A stretch of DNA of 5,016 nucleotides from DAHVFK01 sp035266805 (GTDB taxonomy: Bacteria > Pseudomonadota > Gammaproteobacteria > Burkholderiales > SG8-39). Below the pieces are notes generated by a model. The model was not told the origin of the DNA. It saw only the letters and a program-made list of their open reading frames with translations, and did not search any database. The DNA is taken from the NCBI GenBank assembly GCA_035266805.1, contig DATFMS010000114.1, positions 1 through 5,016 on the forward strand, given 5' to 3'. The position numbers and the translations under genes were made by a program. Below, piece by piece: positions 1 to 5,016 of the stretch. Each line of letters starts with the position of its first letter. Position 1 is the stretch's first letter.

Positions 1-510
1 GGCGAGAAACTCGACCACCTCGCGCGGCGCGCGCTGGCCCTGGCGCGCGAGGCGCTCGCCGATCCACGCCGGCAACCGCGCGCGCTCGACCGGGAATACG
101 TCCACCACCACGCCCGCCGCGGCGAGCGCGCTGAACCAGGCCGAGGATTGCGCCGCACGCTCCAGCCGCGGCAGCGAGACCAGGGTCAGGATGTCGCCGC
201 TGAACCGCGCGCAATAGGCAGTGATCGCCTCGGCGCCCTGTGTTCCCGGCTTGCCGCCCGGGATTCTGAGCTCGACAATCTTCTTGTCGCCGAACAGCGA
301 GAGGCTCGCGCCCGCGTGCAGCAGCTCGCTCCAGTCGAAGCCGCGCTCGGCGAAGAACACCTCGCGCTCGCCGTAGCCTGCCTTGCGCGCCGCCGCGCGC
401 ACCGCGTCGGCGGCCTCGAGCGCAAGCAGCGGTTCGTCGCCGTGCACGACGTAAAGCGGGGCAAGCGACTTCGCCAGCTGCGCTTGCAGTTGCTCGGCGC
501 GCAGCGCCAT
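1..510 (-). CDS. holA: DNA polymerase III subunit delta, N-terminal half (cut by window edge)
   Basis: HolA is the delta subunit of the clamp loader. It opens the beta sliding clamp and works with delta' and gamma/tau in the cytoplasm to load the clamp onto primed DNA. The 170 residues seen here align by eye with the first half of E. coli HolA (about 343 aa). The start 'MALRAEQLQAQL' leads into 'PLYVVHGDEPLL' (about 18-29), the degenerate AAA+ strand and P-loop region. It is followed by 'SLSLFGDKKIVEL' (about 69-81), where the family has its clamp-contacting 'MSLF' element, and by 'SSAWFSAL' and 'RLPAWIGERLARQ' further on. The ATG at 510 was chosen because it lies six bases after the lptE stop, and minus-strand GAGGG (518-514), overlapping that TGA, can serve as its Shine-Dalgarno site. 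The gene is third in the leuS-lptE-holA operon and probably depends on read-through from leuS. The C-terminal collar domain is outside the window. No frameshift is seen. Confidence 0.95.
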   Translation of the reverse strand, partial: MALRAEQLQAQLAKSLAPLYVVHGDEPLLALEAADAVRAAARKAGYGEREVFFAERGFDWSELLHAGASLSLFGDKKIVELRIPGGKPGTQGAEAITAYCARFSGDILTLVSLPRLERAAQSSAWFSALAAAGVVVDVFPVERARLPAWIGERLARQGQRAPREVVEFLA

Positions 511-516
511 CCGCCC

Positions 517-1002
517 TCAGCTGCTCGTCGGCCGCTTGGCCGCTGCGAGCCGGCGCATGATCTGCTGCACCATGTCGTTCTGCATGTCGCGGTACAGCAG
601 CTGCTCCTCGGACTCCTTGGCCAGAACGTCGGCGTCGTTGAAGGTGATGTCGCGCGTCAGCTCGATCGTGCTTTGCGGCACGTAGTCGTTGCCCTTGTTG
701 TCGACCACCCGGAAGGCGACGATGTAGCGCAGCTGGAATTCGCGCACCCGCCCGGTCGCGGTCAGCGACAGGATCACCTTCTGCCGCTCCTCGCGGGTGA
801 ACTGCAGCACGGCGTCGGCCTGCTTCGCCTCGTCTACCACCTTGGCGTCGGTGCCGGCCTGGATGTTGCGCTTGAGGTCGAGCGCGATGCCGCCTCCCGC
901 CCCCGGCACGTACAAGGTGTTGAACGGAAGGGGCGCCGCGCCGCGCAGCTGGAAGCCACAGCTGGCGAGGGAAATCGCGGCGAGCAGGATCAGTGCACGC
1001 AT
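517..1002 (-). CDS. lptE: LPS-assembly lipoprotein LptE
   Basis: LptE (formerly RlpB) is an outer-membrane lipoprotein that plugs the LptD barrel and helps deliver lipopolysaccharide to the cell surface. The 161-residue product starts with a short lipoprotein signal peptide, 'MRALILLAAISLAS'. The lipobox L12-A13-S14-C15 places lipidation at Cys15. It runs straight into 'CGFQLRG', the hallmark of the family. The central part ('VILSLTATGRVREFQLRYIVAFRV', shown here only as landmarks VILSL about 76-80 and FQLRYIVAFRV about 89-99) is the conserved beta-sheet core, and 'RDITFNDADVLAKESEE' (118-132) is also typical. Length fits the family. The ATG shares its A with the leuS stop (TGATG at 1004-1000) and has no Shine-Dalgarno site, which suggests translational coupling to leuS. 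No upstream in-frame start would keep the signal peptide at the N-terminus. Identification is secure from the motif and the leuS/holA neighbours. Confidence 0.96.
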   Translation of the reverse strand: MRALILLAAISLASCGFQLRGAAPLPFNTLYVPGAGGGIALDLKRNIQAGTDAKVVDEAKQADAVLQFTREERQKVILSLTATGRVREFQLRYIVAFRVVDNKGNDYVPQSTIELTRDITFNDADVLAKESEEQLLYRDMQNDMVQQIMRRLAAAKRPTSS

Positions 1003-3560
1003 CAGACGACGATATTTACCAGACGACCCGGAACAACGATACGCTTTCGAACCGGTTTCCCGGCAATGAATTTCTCCACGGCGGTAATGGCGAGGGCCGC
1101 TGTGCGTTCCTCGGTTGACGACGCCGGCACCCACACAGTTCCGCGCAGCTTGCCGTTGACCTGGACCACGTATTCGATCTCGTCCTGGACCAGCGCGGCG
1201 GGATCGGGCTCGGGCCAGGCCGCCTGCATCACGTCCTCGCCGAAGCCGAGCGCGCACCAAAGGTGGTGGCACACGTGCGGCGTGATCGGCGACAGCAGCC
1301 GCAACAGGATCGACAGGCCTTCCTGCGCGGCCGGCGTGCGCCCGCGCAGCCTTTCCAGTGCGTTGAGGATCTTCATCGCGGCCGAAGCCACGGTATTGAA
1401 CTGGTGCTTGGCCAGATCGTAGTTCGCCTGCCTGAGCACCGAGTGCACCTCGAGGCGCGCCGCCCTGTCGGCGGCCGCCTCGCCCGGCGCGGGGGCCGCA
1501 GCGTCGAACTTCGCGCCGAAGGCCCACAGCCGCTTGAGGAAGCGGTGCGAGCCCTCGACGCCCTCGTCGGACCATTCGAGCGTGTTGGTCGGCGGCGAGG
1601 CGAAGATGACGAAGAAACGCGCCGTGTCGGCGCCGTACTTCTCGATCAGCGCCTGCGGGTCGACGCCGTTGTTCTTCGACTTCGACATGGTGCGGATGCC
1701 GGCGAAGCTGACCTCGGCGCCGTCACTGGCACGCTTCGCCGAGACGATCTTGCCTTTCGCGTCGCGGCCCACTTCGACCTCGGAGGGGTTGACCCACTCG
1801 CGTCGGCCGGTCGGGGTGTCGCGGTAGTAGGTCTCGGCCAGCACCATGCCTTGGGTGAGCAGGTTGGTGAACGGCTCGTCGACCTCGAGCAGGCCTTCAT
1901 CGCGCATCGCGCGCATGAAGAACCTCGAATACAGCAGGTGCAGGATTGCGTGCTCGATGCCGCCGATGTACTGGTCGACCGGCATCCAGTAGCGGGCGCG
2001 CTGGTCGACCATCGCGCGGTCGTTGTCGGGACAGGCGAAACGCGCGAAGTACCACGACGAGTCGACGAAGGTGTCCATGGTGTCGGTTTCGCGCTTGGCC
2101 GGCTGGCCGCAGGACGGGCACCGTGTATCGAGGAACGCGGGCATCTTGTTGAGCGGATTGCCCGTGCCATCGGGCACCAGGTCCTCCGGCAGCGCGACCG
2201 GGAGGTCATCGTCGTTGACCGGGACGTCGCCACAGGCGGGACAGTGCACGATCGGGATCGGGCAGCCCCAGTAGCGCTGGCGCGAGATGCCCCAGTCGCG
2301 CAGGCGCCACTGCACCTGCTTCTCGCCCAGCTTGTTCCCGCTCAGGTCGGCGGCGATCGCGTCGACTGCCTTTTCATAGGGCAGGCCGTCGTACTTGCCG
2401 GAATTGATGCAGGTGCCGTAATCCGCGTACTGCGGCTGCCAGGGCTCCGGGACCGTGTCGCCGAGAGAGTGGCGGATCACCGGCTTGATCGGCAGGCCGT
2501 ACTCGAGCGCGAACGCGTAGTCGCGCTCGTCGTGCGCGGGCACCGCCATCACGGCGCCTTCGCCGTAGCCCATCAGGACGTAGTTCGCGACCCAGACCGG
2601 AATCTTCTCGCCCGAAAGCGGGTGCGTGCAGGTAAGGCCGGTCGCCATGCCCTTCTTCTCGAGCTGCGCCAGGTCCGCCTCCATCACCGCGCCTTGTTTG
2701 CATTCCTCGACGAATTTCGCAAGCTCCTGATTCGATCTGGAAGCAAAAGCTGCGATGGGATGTTCGGCTGCGACGGCGCAGAAGGTGGCGCCCATCAGGG
2801 TGTCGGCGCGGGTGGTGAACACCCACAGCACACGCCTGTCGCCCTCGATCTCGTATTCGAACCCGATCCGCACGCCCTCGGAGCGGCCGATCCAGTTCTT
2901 CTGCATCAGCTTGACCTGCTCGGGCCAGCCGGGCAGGCCGTCGAGCGCCGCGAGCAGCTCCTCGGCGTAGGCCGTGATGCGCAGGAAGTACATCGGGATC
3001 TCGCGCTTCTCGACCGGCGCGCCGGTGCGCCAGCCGCGGCCGTCGATCACCTGCTCGTTGGCGAGCACCGTCTGGTCGACCGGGTCCCAGTTCACCACGC
3101 CGCTCTTGCGATACGCGAGCCCCTTCCTGAACAGCCGCGCGAACAGCCACTGGTTCCACTTGTAGTACTCAGGCCGGCAGGTGGCCAGCTCGCGCTCCCA
3201 GTCGAGCGCGAAACCGAGGCTCCTCAGCTGCTTCTTCATGTACGCGATGTTGTCGTAGGTCCACTTGGCGGGCGGGACCTTGTTCGCCATCGCGGCGTTC
3301 TCGGCGGGCAGCCCGAACGCATCCCAGCCCATCGGCTGCAGCACGTTCATGCCGCGCATCCGGTAGTGGCGGGTGAGAACGTCGCCGATGGTATAGTTTC
3401 TGACGTGCCCCATGTGCAGCTTGCCCGAGGGGTAGGGGAACATGGACAGGCAGTAGAACTTGGGCCGCGCGGGATCCTCGACGACGCGGAACGAGCCGCG
3501 CCGCTCCCAGTAGTCCTGGGCCTCGCGTTCCACGTCCTGCGGATCGTAGCGTTCTTGCAT
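1002..3560 (-). CDS. leuS: Leucyl-tRNA synthetase (LeuRS)
   Basis: LeuRS charges tRNA-Leu with leucine in the cytoplasm (class Ia). The 852-residue product is close to the 860 of E. coli LeuRS and collinear with it. 'PYPSGKLHMGH' holds the HIGH signature (HMGH, 49-52). The CP1 editing domain spans about 224-415, with 'TTRADT' (249-254) and 'AVPAHDERD' (339-347), where D347 matches the conserved editing Asp. A four-cysteine zinc ribbon (C440/C443, C481/C484) is present. The leucine-specific insert is at about 570-620, the second signature at 624-628, then the anticodon domain and a C-terminal domain with 'VQVNGKLRG'. Oddities: the second signature reads TMSKS, and the Zn-1 loop (about 157-180) lacks the cysteines seen in E. 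coli. The ATG at 3560 gives 'MQERYDPQDVE', matching the E. coli start; the longer open frame upstream is a proline/arginine-rich artefact. It is first in the leuS-lptE-holA operon. No clear Shine-Dalgarno site precedes it. Confidence 0.98.
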   Translation of the reverse strand: MQERYDPQDVEREAQDYWERRGSFRVVEDPARPKFYCLSMFPYPSGKLHMGHVRNYTIGDVLTRHYRMRGMNVLQPMGWDAFGLPAENAAMANKVPPAKWTYDNIAYMKKQLRSLGFALDWERELATCRPEYYKWNQWLFARLFRKGLAYRKSGVVNWDPVDQTVLANEQVIDGRGWRTGAPVEKREIPMYFLRITAYAEELLAALDGLPGWPEQVKLMQKNWIGRSEGVRIGFEYEIEGDRRVLWVFTTRADTLMGATFCAVAAEHPIAAFASRSNQELAKFVEECKQGAVMEADLAQLEKKGMATGLTCTHPLSGEKIPVWVANYVLMGYGEGAVMAVPAHDERDYAFALEYGLPIKPVIRHSLGDTVPEPWQPQYADYGTCINSGKYDGLPYEKAVDAIAADLSGNKLGEKQVQWRLRDWGISRQRYWGCPIPIVHCPACGDVPVNDDDLPVALPEDLVPDGTGNPLNKMPAFLDTRCPSCGQPAKRETDTMDTFVDSSWYFARFACPDNDRAMVDQRARYWMPVDQYIGGIEHAILHLLYSRFFMRAMRDEGLLEVDEPFTNLLTQGMVLAETYYRDTPTGRREWVNPSEVEVGRDAKGKIVSAKRASDGAEVSFAGIRTMSKSKNNGVDPQALIEKYGADTARFFVIFASPPTNTLEWSDEGVEGSHRFLKRLWAFGAKFDAAAPAPGEAAADRAARLEVHSVLRQANYDLAKHQFNTVASAAMKILNALERLRGRTPAAQEGLSILLRLLSPITPHVCHHLWCALGFGEDVMQAAWPEPDPAALVQDEIEYVVQVNGKLRGTVWVPASSTEERTAALAITAVEKFIAGKPVRKRIVVPGRLVNIVV

Positions 3561-3574
3561 CTGTGACTTTGTTG

Positions 3575-3586
3575 GCGGCAAGCCGC
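3575..3586. repeat. Perfect 5-bp inverted repeat in the leuS leader
   Basis: GCGGC-AA-GCCGC is a perfect palindrome with a two-base centre. It lies just downstream of the leuS -10 box and straddles the predicted transcription start. It could act as an operator-like DNA palindrome in the divergent leuS / FecR-SPOR region. If transcription starts further upstream it could form a small hairpin before the leuS start codon. It is short, and GC-rich DNA makes such repeats by chance, so no function is asserted. Confidence 0.3.
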
Positions 3587-3588
3587 GA

Positions 3589-3594
3589 ATTATA
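3589..3594 (-). promoter_or_regulatory. Candidate -10 box for the leuS-lptE-holA operon
   Basis: The minus strand reads TATAAT here, a perfect sigma-70 -10 hexamer, 28 bases before the leuS ATG. Transcription would start near 3582, giving a leader of about 20 nt. No good -35 hexamer is found at 16-18 bp spacing (the bases there are GC-rich, such as GCAGGG), and there is no TG extension, so the promoter may be weak or activator-dependent. The same AT-rich stretch read on the plus strand gives TATAGC (3591-3596), which could weakly serve the divergent FecR-SPOR gene. That reading is only a guess. Confidence 0.5.
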
Positions 3595-3653
3595 GCTTTT
3601 CGCCGAATCCGCCCTGCGCCTGCGGGCCGTACATCCGGCTGGGCGCAGGTAAC

Positions 3654-3660
3654 AGGGGGA
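3654..3660 (+). promoter_or_regulatory. Ribosome binding site of the FecR-SPOR gene
   Basis: AGGGGGA lies four bases before the ATG at 3665. It is the only clear purine-rich Shine-Dalgarno-like run in the divergent region, and it supports this ATG, which is followed at once by a signal peptide (MKR...). Spacing is slightly short but acceptable. Confidence 0.6.
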
Positions 3661-3664
3661 TCCG

Positions 3665-4534
3665 ATGAAGCGCATTCACGCAATCGTCTTGAGCGCCGGG
3701 CTGGCACTGGCAGCGGCGCAGGCGATCGCCGCGCCGGCGGCGGTGGTAGAGGGCGTGAAAATGCCGGCATGGGTCGAGCACGACGGCGTGCGCACGCCGC
3801 TCGCGCCCGGCATGGCGCTGATCGAGGGCGATCAGGTCCAAACCGGCGCGGACTCCCGGCTGCTGGTCAGGCTCGCCGAGGGCAGCCGCGTGAGGCTGGG
3901 GGCGAACGCCACGCTCCTGATTGCAAATATCGAGCCGAACCGCGGCGGCTTCTTCCGGGCGGCGCTGAACGTGCTCGAGGGCGCTTTCCGTTTCACCACC
4001 GAAGCGCTGGCCAAGGCGCGCCGGCGCGAAGTCAGCATCACCCTGCGTACGGTCACCGCCGGAATCCGCGGCACCGACCTGTGGGGCCGTTCGACCGATG
4101 CCAAGCAGATCGTCTGCCTGATCGAGGGCAAGATCGAGGTCGAGCCCGACAACGAGGGCGCGATCACCATGGACCAGCCGCTGCAGTTCTACCAGCGCGA
4201 GCACGGCAAGTCGCTGCCGGTCGGCCGGGTCAGCCCCGAGCAGCTGGCGAAGTGGGCGGCCGAAACCGAGATCGCGAAAGGCGCCGGCGCCGCGATGCGC
4301 GGCGGCAAGTGGAAGCTGACCCTCGCCACCGCGACTACGCAAGGCGAAGCGCTCGACGTCTACCTCCGGCTGCGCGCCGCCGGCTACCCGGCGCGGATCT
4401 ACCCGGCCAAGGCGGGCGGCAAGCGCGTGTACCACGTGCGCATCACGCAGCTGCCCTCGCGCGCCGATGCCGAAGCGCTCGCCGGCAGGCTGCGCGGCGA
4501 CATGGGTGTGGCCGAGCCGAAGGTCTCGATGTAG
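3665..4534 (+). CDS. Exported FecR-domain / SPOR-domain protein
   Basis: This 289-residue product has no gene name I recognise. Residues 1-23 form a signal peptide: 'MKR', a hydrophobic core 'AIVLSAGLALAAA', and an 'AIAA' cleavage region near 22-23. There is no lipobox, so the mature protein is probably free in the periplasm. About 48-160 resemble a FecR-like domain: 'PGMALIEGDQVQTGADSRLLVRL' begins at 48, 'LEGAFRF' is at 104-110, 'TAGIRGTDLWG' at 131-141 and 'LIEGKIEV' at 152-159. About 213-287 resemble a SPOR domain: 'KWKLTLAT', 'LRLRAAGYPARIYP', 'YHVRITQLPSRADAEALAGRL', two repeats of the usual beta-alpha-beta pattern. SPOR domains bind denuded peptidoglycan glycans, often at the septum. 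With no inner-membrane anchor or nearby sigma-factor gene, it does not look like a TonB-system anti-sigma FecR. A periplasmic cell-wall-binding scaffold is my inference. It is divergent from leuS and 26 bases before uvrD. Confidence 0.9.
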   Translation: MKRIHAIVLSAGLALAAAQAIAAPAAVVEGVKMPAWVEHDGVRTPLAPGMALIEGDQVQTGADSRLLVRLAEGSRVRLGANATLLIANIEPNRGGFFRAALNVLEGAFRFTTEALAKARRREVSITLRTVTAGIRGTDLWGRSTDAKQIVCLIEGKIEVEPDNEGAITMDQPLQFYQREHGKSLPVGRVSPEQLAKWAAETEIAKGAGAAMRGGKWKLTLATATTQGEALDVYLRLRAAGYPARIYPAKAGGKRVYHVRITQLPSRADAEALAGRLRGDMGVAEPKVSM

Positions 4535-4560
4535 CGCGCGCGGCTTATAATGCGCGTGCT
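4533..4560 (+). other. Stem-loop between the FecR-SPOR gene and uvrD, -10 box in its loop
   Basis: AGCGCGCGC (4533-4541) pairs with GCGCGTGCT (4552-4560): nine base pairs with one G-U wobble and a ten-base loop, GGCTTATAAT. The left arm starts inside the TAG stop of the upstream gene. As RNA this is a strong hairpin, but only three T's follow (4560-4562), so it is a poor match to an intrinsic terminator. It could still slow or partly end transcription from the FecR-SPOR gene, or hide the uvrD start in a read-through message. The pairing is seen directly; the role is inference. Confidence 0.45.
4546..4551 (+). promoter_or_regulatory. Candidate -10 box for uvrD
   Basis: TATAAT, preceded by T, is a perfect sigma-70 -10 hexamer 10 to 15 bases before the uvrD TTG start. 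Start of transcription would fall near 4558, within a few bases of the start codon. At 16-18 bp upstream the bases (for example GTCTCG at 4523-4528) do not resemble TTGACA, and there is no TG extension, so the promoter rests on the -10 box alone. Confidence 0.5.
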
Positions 4561-5016
4561 TTGTCGCTGCATCTCGAACATCTCAATCCCGAACAGCTCG
4601 CGGCAGTCACGCTCGAGGACGCGCACGCGCTGATCCTGGCCGGCGCCGGCAGCGGCAAGACGCGCGTGCTCACCACGCGTCTTGCCTGGCTGATCAAGAG
4701 CGGGCGCGTGACGCCGGGCGGCGTGCTCGCGGTCACTTTCACCAACAAGGCGGCGCGCGAGATGCTCACGCGCCTTAGCGCGATGCTGCCCGTGAACCCG
4801 CGCGGCATGTGGGTCGGCACCTTTCACGGCCTGTGCAACCGCATGCTGCGCGCGCACCACCGCGATGCCGGGCTGCCGCAGACCTTCCAAATCCTCGACT
4901 CGCAGGACCAGCTCGGCGCGGTCAAGCGGCTGGTGAAGGCGCTCGACGTCGACGAGGACCGCTTCGCGCCGCGCGAAGTGCAGTACTTCATCAACGCGAG
5001 AAAGGAAGAGGGGCTG
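4561..5016 (+). CDS. uvrD: DNA helicase II UvrD, N-terminal part (cut by window edge)
   Basis: UvrD is a superfamily 1A 3'-to-5' DNA helicase that removes the incised strand in nucleotide-excision and mismatch repair and strips RecA filaments. The 152 residues seen cover the start of domain 1A and much of 1B of a family usually about 720-790 aa long. They contain the Q motif 'LNPEQLAAV' (8-16), Walker A 'GAGSGKT' (28-34), motif Ia 'AVTFTNKAAREM' (57-68), and 'MWVGTFHGL' (83-91) followed by 'LRAHH'. 'LPQTFQILDSQDQ' and 'FINARKEEGL' match E. coli UvrD closely and favour UvrD over Rep. The TTG at 4561 is chosen because it is the only start-type codon in frame near the Q motif; the first in-frame ATG is at 4762, beyond Walker A. 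There is no Shine-Dalgarno site before it, and the candidate -10 box is very close. The ATPase motif II (DExQ) and all later motifs are outside the window. Confidence 0.94.
   Translation, partial: MSLHLEHLNPEQLAAVTLEDAHALILAGAGSGKTRVLTTRLAWLIKSGRVTPGGVLAVTFTNKAAREMLTRLSAMLPVNPRGMWVGTFHGLCNRMLRAHHRDAGLPQTFQILDSQDQLGAVKRLVKALDVDEDRFAPREVQYFINARKEEGL

Noticed and set aside
1..60. Nested inverted repeats at the left edge (CTCGCGCG 19-26 with CGCGCGAG 44-51; GGCGAG 1-6 with CTCGCC 55-60)
   Set aside because: They lie inside the holA coding frame, in very GC-rich DNA where CG/GC strings pair by chance, and there is no T-run or intergenic context.
148..1422. A 424-codon open frame on the plus strand across holA, lptE and the end of leuS
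   Set aside because: It lies antisense to three recognised genes or gene ends and has low-complexity composition with no motif.
1263..3566. A 767-codon open frame on the plus strand opposite leuS
   Set aside because: It is antisense to an unmistakable LeuRS. Its product is an Arg/His/Val/Leu-rich string with no recognisable domain, typical of mirror frames in GC-rich genes.
3561..3770. A 70-residue N-terminal extension of LeuRS from an ATG at 3770
   Set aside because: It would run through the FecR-SPOR signal peptide region on the other strand and reads as Pro/Arg-rich noise. The ATG at 3560 matches the normal LeuRS N-terminus.
3590..4435. A 281-codon minus-strand open frame opposite the FecR-SPOR gene
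   Set aside because: The plus-strand product has a signal peptide and two coherent domains with a ribosome site. The antisense product shows no domain.
3665..4534. Reading the FecR-like protein as a classical anti-sigma regulator of iron uptake
   Set aside because: It has a cleavable signal peptide rather than a cytoplasmic N-terminal sigma-binding domain with a membrane span, and no sigma factor or TonB receptor is next to it.
4556..4558. GTG as a possible uvrD start, and ATG at 4550-4552
   Set aside because: Both are in another frame than the Walker A motif. The TTG at 4561 is the only nearby in-frame candidate.

Overview
This window reads as a chromosomal segment of a GC-rich proteobacterium, most likely a betaproteobacterium (Burkholderiales or Nitrosomonadales grade). 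Two things point there. The gene order leuS-lptE-holA is conserved across beta- and gammaproteobacteria. The LeuRS carries a 'VNWDPVDQ...GRGWR' segment where E. coli has a cysteine-bearing Zn-1 loop, a form I recall from betaproteobacteria. No mobile element, tRNA, rRNA or CRISPR array is visible, and the genes share one GC-rich codon style apart from a short patch inside leuS.

Layout. Bases 1-3560 hold a tightly packed minus-strand operon read right to left: leuS (leucyl-tRNA synthetase, 3560 to 1002), lptE (LPS-assembly lipoprotein, 1002 to 517) and the first 170 codons of holA (DNA polymerase III delta subunit, 510 to 1, running off the left edge). leuS and lptE overlap by one base (TGATG). 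lptE and holA are six bases apart, and the holA ribosome site overlaps the lptE stop codon. Bases 3561-3664 are a divergent intergenic region with a consensus -10 box (TATAAT) on the minus strand and a small palindrome just downstream of it, ahead of leuS.

On the plus strand, 3665-4534 encodes a 289-residue exported protein with a FecR-like domain followed by a C-terminal SPOR peptidoglycan-binding domain. It is the least characterised gene here. After 26 bases comes uvrD (DNA helicase II), entered from 4561 and cut by the right edge after 152 codons. The 26-base gap contains a 9-bp stem whose loop holds a TATAAT box. The only workable uvrD start is a TTG directly after this structure, with no Shine-Dalgarno site, so the gene may be translated from a leaderless or near-leaderless message.

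The genes are mostly housekeeping: aminoacylation, outer-membrane LPS transport, replication clamp loading and DNA repair, plus one envelope protein of unknown role. I see no convincing new multi-gene system. The points worth a second look are the FecR-SPOR protein, the uvrD start region, and residue changes in LeuRS (TMSKS in place of KMSKS, and loss of the Zn-1 cysteines).
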